From Rhodospirillales bacterium (GTDB lineage Bacteria; Pseudomonadota; Alphaproteobacteria; QKFK01; SZUA-500): DNA of 29,658 nt. This document shows positions 6,613 through 14,621 of the stretch, piece by piece; position 1 is the stretch's first letter, and the number at the start of each line of letters is the position of its first letter. Made by a program: the position numbers and the translations under genes. A model generated the notes under the pieces. That model saw only the letters and a program-made list of their open reading frames with translations, did no database searches and was not told where the DNA came from. The stretch covers positions 1 to 29,658 of the forward strand of contig QKFK01000103.1 in the NCBI GenBank assembly GCA_003252195.1. The letters are read 5' to 3'.

Positions 6613-9039
6613 ATGAGCGAAAAGACCCAATATTTTCTTGATATGAACAAACAATATCTTCTCGAATTCGGGTATGATAGTGAGAAGAAAGCTATGGCTG
6701 GCAGGTTGATGCTGAATAAAGACGCATTCCATGCTGATGCTAGAGTTGAGCGCAACTTGCACAAACTCCTTAAATTTAAGCTTAACAATAGAAACATTGT
6801 TTTAGATGAGAACGCCGATAAGTCAAACGGCGTTTTTGCGTCTTTTAAGGTTGATGTTCCTGATAATAAAGCAGGCGATATAAATATCAAATTAGGTAAC
6901 CAAGTTTTTGCTGAATATTCGTTTGATCCTAGCAATGATAAAAGCCCAATTGAACTTAAAAAAGAGCCTCATGGTTTAACCGCATTTGAGATTAGATGCT
7001 TGGCAAAAGGCGATGATATATATGAATTGCCATATATTCGCGAAGATAATGATAGAATTTGTGGCTATACTGATTTGCACACTCACTCATCAGCTGCTAA
7101 TAGTTCAAAACCATTGTTGGAAATGGCTTTTAACAAAGAAGGTAAGGATATTATTTATCCATCGCGCTATCTTGATATGCTTGGAATTAAGTATGACGAA
7201 GCTAAGTTAGTTTCTGATGGTAGAGAAGTTGGTATTCCTCTAAGGCGCGAAAATTTTGATGAAGATGGCGTTAAAAAGCTTATTTTCGCGATGCATATTC
7301 CAGTTGATAAACAAATTACATTCTTTGAATTAGAAGATATCTATAATTATAGAACTCCGATTACTAAGAATGATGACATGTTCTTACCTATGCTTGAAGG
7401 TATTGCAAAAGAATACCAAGCTCAAGGTGTGCAATATGCAGAAATGACATTAACTAAGATGTTAGATCCTAAATGGGTGCAAGTTCTTAATGATAACATG
7501 CCACGTATTGAGGCTGAAACAGGTGTGAGTATTAGGTATTTAGCTGGTCTTATTCGTCATATGGATGAGCCAACTAATATGTATAATATTGAAAAGCTAA
7601 AGGTTTTATCCAAAACTCCATATATTGTAGGTGTTGACTTTATTGGACATGAAACAAATCCAACTAAAGAGATTCTTCCGCAAATGGAAGAGCTTGCCAA
7701 ATGGATTAAAGCAGAAAAACCCGACTTTATTTTGCGTGTTCATGCAGGTGAGAGTGACCTTTGTGATGAGAATGTGAATGATGCACTTAAAGTTGCCAAA
7801 AAATATGGCATCAGAATGCGTATTGGTCATGGTTTGTATGGTGTTACAGATGAGACTTTAAAGCTGTTTAAGGAAACAGATGCAATAGCAGAGTTTAATC
7901 CGCACTCAAATCTTTCTCTTAATAATATTGATTCTGTTGAAGAGTTGCCAATTCGTAGATATTTTAATGCTGGTGTAAAATGCGTTATATCTCAAGATGG
8001 CGGTGGTATTTATCAATCAGATGCAAGGCAAGAGGTTTTAGTTGCTAGATTTGCAGGTGCAAGCCGTGATGATTTGCGTAAGGTTCGTGAGCTTGAGAAA
8101 AATCATATCATAAAGCAGACAGCCATCTTTAATAAAGAGATGCAAAAGGAAGATGCTTTAGTTGTTGATTTTGATAAAGTTCCATCTGGTGAAAAATTCA
8201 TCGCTCAGAGCCGTAAGCTTCAAGCTGAAAAATTAAAACACTTAAATGAGGAACATCGTAAAATTCGTGATACTTATAACTTTAGTGAACATGATTTAGA
8301 TGTTAACATCAAAGGGAAGACACCGATATTATTATCTGGTTCTGCCTCATCAATTGATAAAATGTCTGCTAACGAAGTTAACGATATTAGAGCTAGTTTT
8401 GTTGCGATGGAAAAATTGCTCGATTCAAGCAAGGTTTATTTTGTTACAAGTGGTGCTCCACAAGGTGTGGAAAAAATCTTGCTAGATGAATTGGCCGATA
8501 ATGGTAACTTTACGGTTGTAGCTGCGATTGCAAAGAACACTAAGGCAAGCAGTTTGTATGTTTCTAAAGCAGTAAGTAATGCTATTTTCGTTGGTAATAA
8601 TATTCCAGAGCGTTCTTTTGAAGAAATTAAATACATCAAGAAAAAGAATGGAAGCGCATTGTTTATTGGTGGTGGTACACATACCTCTGATCAAATTCAA
8701 TTGGCAATCAACCAAAATCTAGATTGTTATTTGTTAGAAGGACCTGATGGGGCTTCAACTAAGAAGAATAGTCTTAACTCCGACAGAGACACAAATAAGG
8801 GAATGAAGAGGCTTCTAACTAATTTCTTTGATAAAAGACCTAACCTATTTAAAGAAGGGGTTGATGCTCAGCTTATTAGATCTGTTTGTTCAAAAAGCTA
8901 TGTTAAAATTGCATCGTTAGATATTCAAAAAACTATATCAGAGCGTAAAAAACGTAGTAAAGATATTCTGGATAAACATAAAGCGCCTAATGGCATAGTT
9001 GGTGCATTTGTTAGAAATGTAAAAGGCAATAAGCGCTAA
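6613..9039 (+). CDS. Adenosine-deaminase-like protein with C-terminal SLOG-like domain
   Basis: An 808-residue protein with three parts. Residues 1 to about 145 are an unrecognised extension. About 150-530 is a metal-dependent adenosine/AMP-deaminase-type domain: HTH at 156-158, HAGE at 377-380 with the catalytic-type Glu380, RIGHG with H406, NPHSN near 430, and SQDGGG with D462 in place of the usual STDDP. About 570-740 looks like a SLOG-superfamily Rossmann domain: LLSGSAS at 574, VTSGAPQGVEK resembling the DprA-type SGxAxGID strand, and FIGGGTHTSDQ with G686. Ordinary adenosine deaminases are about 340 residues. GGAG lies seven bases before the ATG at 6613, and promoter and terminator suggest a single-gene transcript. 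The likely substrate is an adenine nucleoside or nucleotide; SLOG domains are linked in the literature to nucleotide-derived signals and conflict systems. A phage-defence role, as for the large deaminase RdrB of RADAR, is possible, but no RdrA-like ATPase is adjacent. Confidence 0.78.
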   Translation: MSEKTQYFLDMNKQYLLEFGYDSEKKAMAGRLMLNKDAFHADARVERNLHKLLKFKLNNRNIVLDENADKSNGVFASFKVDVPDNKAGDINIKLGNQVFAEYSFDPSNDKSPIELKKEPHGLTAFEIRCLAKGDDIYELPYIREDNDRICGYTDLHTHSSAANSSKPLLEMAFNKEGKDIIYPSRYLDMLGIKYDEAKLVSDGREVGIPLRRENFDEDGVKKLIFAMHIPVDKQITFFELEDIYNYRTPITKNDDMFLPMLEGIAKEYQAQGVQYAEMTLTKMLDPKWVQVLNDNMPRIEAETGVSIRYLAGLIRHMDEPTNMYNIEKLKVLSKTPYIVGVDFIGHETNPTKEILPQMEELAKWIKAEKPDFILRVHAGESDLCDENVNDALKVAKKYGIRMRIGHGLYGVTDETLKLFKETDAIAEFNPHSNLSLNNIDSVEELPIRRYFNAGVKCVISQDGGGIYQSDARQEVLVARFAGASRDDLRKVRELEKNHIIKQTAIFNKEMQKEDALVVDFDKVPSGEKFIAQSRKLQAEKLKHLNEEHRKIRDTYNFSEHDLDVNIKGKTPILLSGSASSIDKMSANEVNDIRASFVAMEKLLDSSKVYFVTSGAPQGVEKILLDELADNGNFTVVAAIAKNTKASSLYVSKAVSNAIFVGNNIPERSFEEIKYIKKKNGSALFIGGGTHTSDQIQLAINQNLDCYLLEGPDGASTKKNSLNSDRDTNKGMKRLLTNFFDKRPNLFKEGVDAQLIRSVCSKSYVKIASLDIQKTISERKKRSKDILDKHKAPNGIVGAFVRNVKGNKR

Positions 9040-9055
9040 AAAATAATCTTAAAAG

Positions 9056-9087
9056 AACCGCTAGTATCTAACTGGCGGTTTTTTTAT
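9056..9087 (+). terminator. Rho-independent terminator after the ADA-SLOG gene
   Basis: AACCGCTAGT (9056-9065) pairs over ten positions, with one G-T pair, to ACTGGCGGTT (9071-9080); loop ATCTA; followed by a T run. Confidence 0.88.
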
Positions 9088-9189
9088 TGGGTAGAAGATA
9101 AGTGTGTTCTTGTTAATCTTTTTCTTACATGATTTTGTTTAATAAAAATAATCATTGTGGGAAGAGTTAAAAGATTATTTATTACATAT

Positions 9190-9322
9190 ACTTACAAAAA
9201 AGAGCTGCGGTGGCTGGAGATTTTGTTTTGGTGCGTGAGCATGTTATATAGCTTTATCTTGTGGATTTAATTAAAAAAAGGTTGTAAATCTGGCTCTAAA
9301 CATTTAATTATGTTCTGTAAGT
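9190..9322 (+). ncRNA. Candidate structured RNA in the gap before purA
   Basis: The gap from 9088 to 9509 has no convincing gene, but nested long-range pairing is visible: ACTTACA (9190-9196) with TGTAAGT (9316-9322), AGAGC (9201-9205) with GCTCT (9293-9297), and AGATTT (9218-9223) with AAATCT (9286-9291). Such a long imperfect hairpin with internal loops is the general shape of regulatory RNAs such as 6S RNA, and the stretch GGTGCGTGAGCATG (9230-9243) recalls part of E. coli 6S RNA. This is a suggestion, not an identification. The boundaries are those of the pairing, not of a known transcript. Confidence 0.3.
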
Positions 9323-9456
9323 AACACCTTGCAAAGGTTATGTTATGATAGGATTTATACATAGATATATTTCATCAATAAATGTTTTTTGCTCATGCGA
9401 AACATCAGATTTGCATAACCTAAGTGGTAAACAAAATAAAAAAACGATATAGAATG

Positions 9457-9487
9457 TCTGCAAGCCAATGGTTTAGCAGATTTTTTT
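9457..9487 (+). terminator. Terminator or attenuator just before purA
   Basis: TCTGCAAGCC (9457-9466) pairs with GGTTT-A-GCAGA (9470-9480) with one bulge and a wobble, followed by seven T (9481-9487). It stands only 22 bases before the purA start codon with no gene in the preceding 370 bases. It therefore either ends a small RNA or acts as a leader attenuator for purA. Confidence 0.6.
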
Positions 9488-9509
9488 ATGAACAAAACGG
9501 AGAATAAAC

Positions 9510-10799
9510 ATGGGAAATGTCGTTGTTGTCGGAGCTCAATGGGGCGATGAAGGCAAAGGAAAAATTGTTGACTGGTTGGCTGAAAAAGCTGATGTGGTTG
9601 TTAGATTCCAAGGCGGCCATAATGCTGGTCATACTTTGGTGATTGATGGCATTAAATACAAACTTAGTTTGTTACCTTCTGGTATTGTTAGGGGTAAAAC
9701 ATCTGTTGTTGGTAACGGTGTTGTGCTTAACCCATGGGCATTCTTAGAAGAAATGGAAAGAATTTCAGCTCTCGGTGTTAAGATTAATCCTGAGATTCTT
9801 AAAATTGCTGAAAATGTTACTCTTATTTTGCCACTTCATAGTGAGCTTGATAAAATTAGAGAAGAAGCTGCTGGTAAAGGTAAAATTGGTACTACAGGCC
9901 GTGGTATTGGCCCTTCTTATGAAGATAAAGTTGCTCGTCGTTCAATTAGATTGTGTGATTTGGCAGATGAAGAAATGTTAGAGCATAAAGTTGATAGATT
10001 GCTCGCTCATCACAATCCTCTTCGCAAAGGTTTAGGCGTAGAAGAAGTTAATAAAGCAGAATTAATGCAAGCGCTTCGTGAGATTGCTCCAAAAATTCTT
10101 CCTTATTCAACAGTTGTTTGGGATCTTCTTGATAGTGAACAGAAAAAAGGTTCAACTTTGTTGTTTGAAGGTGCACAGGGAATTATGCTTGATAACGATT
10201 TTGGTACATATCCTTTCGTTACATCATCAAATACTATTGCAGGTTCAGCTGCGGTTGGTTCAGGCGTTGGTGCAAAATCTGTTAGCTATGTTTTAGGTAT
10301 TGCTAAAGCTTACACAACTCGTGTTGGTTCTGGTCCTTTCCCAACAGAATTGTTTGATGAAGTAGGTGATAAAATCTGTGAAGTTGGCTGTGAATTTGGT
10401 ACAGTAACTGGCAGAAAGCGTCGTCCAGGTTGGTTTGATGCCGTGTTGGTAAGACAAGCTGTTAAAGTTAGTGGTATTAGTGCTATTGCAATGACTAAAC
10501 TTGATGTTCTTGACGGATTTAAAGAAATCAAAATTTGCGTTGGATATAAGCTTGGCGATAAAGTAATGCATACTTACCCATCATCAATGAGTGGTCAGGC
10601 AAATGTTGAGCCTATTTATGAGGTTCTTCCAGGTTGGAGCGAAAAAACTCAAAATGTTAGAGATTTTGACAAACTTCCAGAAAACGCTAAAAAATATATT
10701 AAGCGCGTTGAAGAATTGATTGAAGCTCCTATTACTATTGTTTCAACTTCTCCAGAAAGAGAAGATACAATATTGCTTCAAAACCCATTTAACGGTTAA
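9510..10799 (+). CDS. purA: Adenylosuccinate synthetase
   Basis: GTP-dependent ligase that joins IMP and aspartate to adenylosuccinate, the first committed step from IMP to AMP in the cytoplasm. The 429-residue protein is of normal length and begins with the hallmark QWGDEGKGK, followed by GGHNAGHT, the IMP-site region GTTGRGIGP, SNTIAGSAAVGSGVG and the signature GSGPFPTEL with GTVTGRKRRPGW. ACGGAG lies about eight bases before the ATG. A terminator-like hairpin immediately upstream and another terminator after the stop suggest a monocistronic unit, possibly with a regulated leader. Confidence 0.98.
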   Translation: MGNVVVVGAQWGDEGKGKIVDWLAEKADVVVRFQGGHNAGHTLVIDGIKYKLSLLPSGIVRGKTSVVGNGVVLNPWAFLEEMERISALGVKINPEILKIAENVTLILPLHSELDKIREEAAGKGKIGTTGRGIGPSYEDKVARRSIRLCDLADEEMLEHKVDRLLAHHNPLRKGLGVEEVNKAELMQALREIAPKILPYSTVVWDLLDSEQKKGSTLLFEGAQGIMLDNDFGTYPFVTSSNTIAGSAAVGSGVGAKSVSYVLGIAKAYTTRVGSGPFPTELFDEVGDKICEVGCEFGTVTGRKRRPGWFDAVLVRQAVKVSGISAIAMTKLDVLDGFKEIKICVGYKLGDKVMHTYPSSMSGQANVEPIYEVLPGWSEKTQNVRDFDKLPENAKKYIKRVEELIEAPITIVSTSPEREDTILLQNPFNG

Positions 10800-10815
10800 A
10801 TAACCTAAATGAACG

Positions 10816-10846
10816 AATGCTCCGCTAGAAATGGCGGAGCATTTTG
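10816..10846 (+). terminator. Terminator after purA
   Basis: A perfect ten-base stem, AATGCTCCGC (10816-10825) with GCGGAGCATT (10834-10843), loop of eight, followed by a short TTG-interrupted T tract. The weak tract makes it a moderate terminator. Confidence 0.75.
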
Positions 10847-10910
10847 TTGTTGAGAGAATTGTAAAATTATATTATCATCTCATTATAGCAGTATGCTTTA
10901 ATGTACTCTC

Positions 10911-13046
10911 TTGCGTGTTTGCGTGCAAATAGGGTCTCTCAGAAGGAGTGATATAATAGCAAGTCCAGTGGAAAATCAAGCTGAAGCTGATGAAGAGAAT
11001 GATGCTTCTGCCGATATAGATGCAGAAGAAAGCTCGTCGGTTGCTAAAGGCATATTAAAAGACATGGGGCGCAAGTATGAGCTTCTGCATGATAGATATT
11101 GCCTGTTTTTTGATTCTCCCGCTTCTGAATTAGACACCCCAACAGCTAAAGCATATGTAGTAAAAGATACTAAAAGAGCAGGACGTAGGCTATTCGCTCT
11201 TCTCTGTGACCCCAAATTTATGCCTCGCTCATCTCTTATTAATTCTTTAAGAGGAATGAATAATAAAGGACTTATGCCTTATGTAGATAGTGGTGTGGTC
11301 TATTGCCCTAATATAAAAAAGAAGGCGATGGCATTTATTTATGAGCGCCCTATGGGTGGAAAGCTTGTAGATGTGTTTGGGCGCAATGAAAACTCAATAA
11401 CTGAAAATGAATTTGTAAATAAATATGCAAGGCAACTATTTACTGGCTTGCAAGAATTAGTTTCAAGAGGCGTAACACACCGCTCGATTCGCCCAGATAA
11501 TATATTCTTTATGGACGAAGCGAGAAATGCAATCGTTTTAGGTGATTGTTTGGCTGGGCCTCCAGCTTATTCTCAACCAGGATTTTGCGAAACTATTGAA
11601 TCTATGATGTGTCTACCAGAGGCAAGAGGTGCTGGTGATTTTTCTAATGATATTTATTCATTAGGGGCGACTATTGCATTTTTAGTAGCGGGTAATGAAG
11701 AGTTTGAACGCTTATCAGAAGATGAAATATTAGAAGAGAAGGTTAAAAAAGGTAGTTTTAACCTAATGGTTGGCGGAGAAAAAGTTTCTTTGCAAATGGT
11801 TGAGTTGCTAAAAGGTATGTTGGCAGACCATACACCACAAAGATGGGATGCAGCATCACTTGAGCTATGGTTGGCAGGTAAACGACTTAGCCATGTTAAT
11901 ACCGTTTCAGAACAAAGAGCACAGCGTTCATTGGTCTTTTGTGGTAAAGAATATTTTACTAAAAAAGCATTGTCATATGCTATGTGGAAGAACTGGGATA
12001 AAGCTTATGAAATCATAGAGAATGGTAAGCTTGAGGTGTGGGTTAGACGTGGCTTTGAAGATGAAGTTCTCGCTAATGCATTGCTCAATGTAATTTCTTT
12101 CGTGGCAGATAGAACTCCAAATAAAAAAGAGCAAAGAGATATTGCGGTAAGTAGAAGCTTGTCATTGCTTGATCCTTCTGCTCCAATAAGGACTCAAACT
12201 GCTTCTGTTTATCCAGATGGGTTGGGTAGTGTGCTGTATAATTACCTTTATAGTAATAAAGACACAACAAATGTAGCTCAGATAATTAAATTTGCGATGG
12301 TTATAGATTGGTTGGATGCTAAAGATAGGCACAAACAAGTTCCTGCGGCATTGCAAATAAAATCTCACTTGATGAATCAGAAAAAAGGCTATGGGATAGA
12401 AAGAGTTTTGTATGAGCTGATACCTGACGCACCGTGCGTAAGCCCTATGGTTGCTGATGAATATGTAGATAATTATAGATTGTTGCTTCCCGCTCTAGAT
12501 GCAGCGGCTAAAAAAGTTGATATGAAAAATAATCCTATAGATAGGCATGTGGCAGCTTTCTTGTTAGCGAGAAATGAGAAAAAACTTAAAAGCAATATAG
12601 AAATGGTTGCAAGTTCAAATAGCTCTATATCAACGGCAGGGCTTTTGAAACTATTGGCAGATTTGCAGTGGAACCACGGTCCTGAGAAGTTGTATGCTCT
12701 TACAAGTTGGGTTGGCGGTTTGATGTCTCCTGTAATTAAGAGTTATCATAGTCGTCAAACTCAGAAAAAGATGGAAAAAGAAATGCCTAAAATTGTAAGG
12801 CAGGGAAGTCTATCTGGTTTGTATTCGTATCTTGATAATCATGATAGTAGAGTTGAAGACGATAGAGGATTTAAAAAGGCAAAGGTCGAATATAGATCGT
12901 GTTCAGATGAATTAGCAGATTTGGAAACAAATAAGGCTCTTAGAGAAAAAGAGGCTTTACTCTTTGGCGAGCAGATGGCTGCTGTTGTGGCTGTTTTTAT
13001 GATGGTGCTAACCGCTGTCATTTGGGTTCTAGCTAAAGTTATGTAA
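10911..13046 (+). CDS. Membrane-anchored Ser/Thr pseudokinase-like protein
   Basis: A 711-residue open frame from a TTG at 10911. About residues 45-330 follow a protein-kinase fold, but key residues are missing: the HRD loop reads HRSIRPDN (190-197) with Ser192 in place of the catalytic Asp, the DFG position reads DCL from D212, and the VAIK strand reads FALLCD without its lysine. LPEARG stands for the APE motif and DIYSLGATIAFLVAG is the conserved F helix. About 340-680 is an unrecognised, helix-rich region. A hydrophobic segment at about 688-710 ends the protein, so it is probably tail-anchored with the kinase fold in the cytoplasm. The start is uncertain: the only good ribosome binding site, AAGGAG at 10943-10948, precedes an in-frame ATA (10956) at ideal spacing, while GTG at 10968 is 19 bases away. 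The next gene begins 10 bases after the stop. Confidence 0.8.
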   Translation: MRVCVQIGSLRRSDIIASPVENQAEADEENDASADIDAEESSSVAKGILKDMGRKYELLHDRYCLFFDSPASELDTPTAKAYVVKDTKRAGRRLFALLCDPKFMPRSSLINSLRGMNNKGLMPYVDSGVVYCPNIKKKAMAFIYERPMGGKLVDVFGRNENSITENEFVNKYARQLFTGLQELVSRGVTHRSIRPDNIFFMDEARNAIVLGDCLAGPPAYSQPGFCETIESMMCLPEARGAGDFSNDIYSLGATIAFLVAGNEEFERLSEDEILEEKVKKGSFNLMVGGEKVSLQMVELLKGMLADHTPQRWDAASLELWLAGKRLSHVNTVSEQRAQRSLVFCGKEYFTKKALSYAMWKNWDKAYEIIENGKLEVWVRRGFEDEVLANALLNVISFVADRTPNKKEQRDIAVSRSLSLLDPSAPIRTQTASVYPDGLGSVLYNYLYSNKDTTNVAQIIKFAMVIDWLDAKDRHKQVPAALQIKSHLMNQKKGYGIERVLYELIPDAPCVSPMVADEYVDNYRLLLPALDAAAKKVDMKNNPIDRHVAAFLLARNEKKLKSNIEMVASSNSSISTAGLLKLLADLQWNHGPEKLYALTSWVGGLMSPVIKSYHSRQTQKKMEKEMPKIVRQGSLSGLYSYLDNHDSRVEDDRGFKKAKVEYRSCSDELADLETNKALREKEALLFGEQMAAVVAVFMMVLTAVIWVLAKVM

Positions 13047-13056
13047 GAGGTGTGAT

Positions 13057-13515
13057 ATGGCAGCAACAAAGAAAAAAGAAGCAAGTTCATCTTTCGTAAG
13101 TAAGATGTCTTTAGTTGTACTGTTAGTTCCAATTGCAATAATTTCACTCCCAACAATGGTTTTGTTATTAGCTGCGTTATTGCCATCAGTGGTAGTCCTA
13201 TTTACTGAAAATAAATCTCAGTATAAATGGATTAGTGTTGGTGCGATGAATATGGCAGGGACTTTTCCTTATTTGTTTGATTTATGGTTCGGTGGATTAA
13301 ATGACATAGATGCTGCTATTTCTATTATAACCTCACCCACAGCAATTATTGTTATATATGGTTCAGCTCTTTTAGGAATAGTAATGAATTCATCTTTTCC
13401 TAGATTTTCAGACGGTTTTTTCCGTGTTGCAGCATATAAGAGAATGAACTCACTTCGTGATCAACAATTAGCATTGGTTGAAAAATGGGGCGAAGACGTT
13501 AAAGTTGGTGATTAG
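13057..13515 (+). CDS. Multi-pass membrane protein next to the pseudokinase gene
   Basis: A 152-residue protein with a lysine-rich N-terminus and two to four hydrophobic segments, at about residues 17-37, 39-52, possibly 60-78, and 88-108, ending in a charged cytoplasmic-type tail (RMNSLRDQQLALVEKWGED). AGAGGTG before the ATG and a gap of only 10 bases from the pseudokinase gene indicate one operon, so the two proteins may form a membrane complex. I do not recognise the family. Confidence 0.72.
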   Translation: MAATKKKEASSSFVSKMSLVVLLVPIAIISLPTMVLLLAALLPSVVVLFTENKSQYKWISVGAMNMAGTFPYLFDLWFGGLNDIDAAISIITSPTAIIVIYGSALLGIVMNSSFPRFSDGFFRVAAYKRMNSLRDQQLALVEKWGEDVKVGD

Positions 13516-13585
13516 CTCATTAATCTAACATGTTATTGGTTGTTATTATGAATTTTAAGTCTGGTTGACTAATTTTAAAATATAA

Positions 13586-13616
13586 AAAAAAACCGCTATA
13601 TTATAGCGGTTTTTTC
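13586..13616. terminator. Bidirectional terminator between the membrane-protein gene and rpoH
   Basis: AACCGCTATA (13591-13600) and TATAGCGGTT (13602-13611) form a near-perfect hairpin flanked by an A run on the left and a T run on the right, so it can serve both convergent transcripts. Confidence 0.88.
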
Positions 13617-13628
13617 TTTGTTATGTTT

Positions 13629-14519
13629 CTAGAGCTTTAAGCCATCTTCCTTAATTTTGCTCATCATATATTTGCGCATCTTCTCAATGGCATTTACTTC
13701 GATTTGTCGAATTCTCTCACGAGAGACAGAGAACTTCTGGCTTAAATCTTCTAATGTTGTAGCTTTGTGTTTTAAGCGTCTTTCACTAATAATTGCTTTT
13801 TCTCTTTGGTTTAGAACCTCAAAAGATTTTACAAGTAAGCGTTTCTTTACGTTAAGATCTTGAGCTCTTCCTAAGATAATTTCTTGATTGTCGCTACCTT
13901 CTTGAAGCCAGTCAATCCATTCTCCAGAAGAATCTTCGCCGTCATTAAGTGGGGCGTTTAACGATTGATCTTGTCCGCTCATTCTGCGGTTCATGTCTGT
14001 AACTTCTTTTGTTGTAACCGATAATTTATCCGCAATATTTTCTGTCTGTTCATCTGATAATTCGTTGTTCTCAAGAATGTTCATTTTGTTTTTAACTTTG
14101 CGTAAGTTAAAGAACAGTTTTTTCTGGGCAGCTGTTGTGCCAATTTTAACTAAAGACCATGAATGTAATATGTATTCTTGTATTGCGGCTCTAATCCACC
14201 AAATGGCATATGTAGATAATCTAAAACCTTTTTCTGGGTCAAATTTGTTAACTGCTTGAATTAAACCTATATTACCTTCTGAGATAATTTCTGATTGAGG
14301 CAATCCGTAACCATTATAGCCATCTGCAATCTTTGCAACTAAGCGTAAGTGACTCGTTACTAGGGAATTTGCTGCCTCAGCATCTCCGTTATCCTTAAAG
14401 CGTTTTGCTAGCATATATTCATCTTCTGGTGTTAAGAATGGAAATTTCTTAATTTGTTGCATATATGCGTAAAGGTTGTCTCCCGGTGTTACTGGGATTG
14501 AAATTGCTACTGCGGTCAT
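13629..14519 (-). CDS. rpoH: RNA polymerase sigma-32 factor (heat shock)
   Basis: Sigma factor that directs RNA polymerase to heat-shock promoters. The 296-residue protein has region 2 (NSLVTSHLRLVAKIA at 51-65, EGNIGLIQAVNKFDPEKGFR with STYAIWWIRAAI at 102-113), the RpoH-specific box QKKLFFNLR at 132-140, and a region 4 helix-turn-helix ending VSRERIRQIEVNAIEKMRKY. Length is normal. The start is supported by GGAGG nine or so bases upstream on the minus strand. A well-formed sigma-70-type promoter lies in the 102-base gap after rluD, so rpoH can be transcribed alone. Confidence 0.96.
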   Translation of the reverse strand: MTAVAISIPVTPGDNLYAYMQQIKKFPFLTPEDEYMLAKRFKDNGDAEAANSLVTSHLRLVAKIADGYNGYGLPQSEIISEGNIGLIQAVNKFDPEKGFRLSTYAIWWIRAAIQEYILHSWSLVKIGTTAAQKKLFFNLRKVKNKMNILENNELSDEQTENIADKLSVTTKEVTDMNRRMSGQDQSLNAPLNDGEDSSGEWIDWLQEGSDNQEIILGRAQDLNVKKRLLVKSFEVLNQREKAIISERRLKHKATTLEDLSQKFSVSRERIRQIEVNAIEKMRKYMMSKIKEDGLKL

Positions 14520-14580
14520 CTACTAATCCTCCTAAATACATTTTGTTGAAGGTCACATCATTTAATCACTTGATTATTTG

Positions 14581-14609
14581 ATAATAGGACATATATAACG
14601 CAATGTAAA
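14581..14609 (-). promoter_or_regulatory. Promoter of rpoH
   Basis: Read on the minus strand: TTTACA (14609-14604), a 17-base spacer, and TATTAT (14586-14581). Both hexamers match the sigma-70 consensus at five of six bases. The predicted start lies about 55 bases before the rpoH ATG, just inside the gap after rluD. Confidence 0.62.
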
Positions 14610-14621
14610 GGAAAATTTGTA

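Noticed and set aside
8436..8715. Two overlapping minus-strand frames within the deaminase gene
   Set aside because: Antisense to the conserved SLOG-like region; no start signals.
6613..9039. RADAR phage-defence operon
   Set aside because: Only a deaminase-like protein is present; no RdrA-type ATPase is adjacent and the C-terminal domain differs, so only a functional analogy is offered.
9088..9189. tRNA or small gene in the first part of the gap before purA
   Set aside because: No cloverleaf, T-arm GTTC motif or ribosome-bound open frame could be found.
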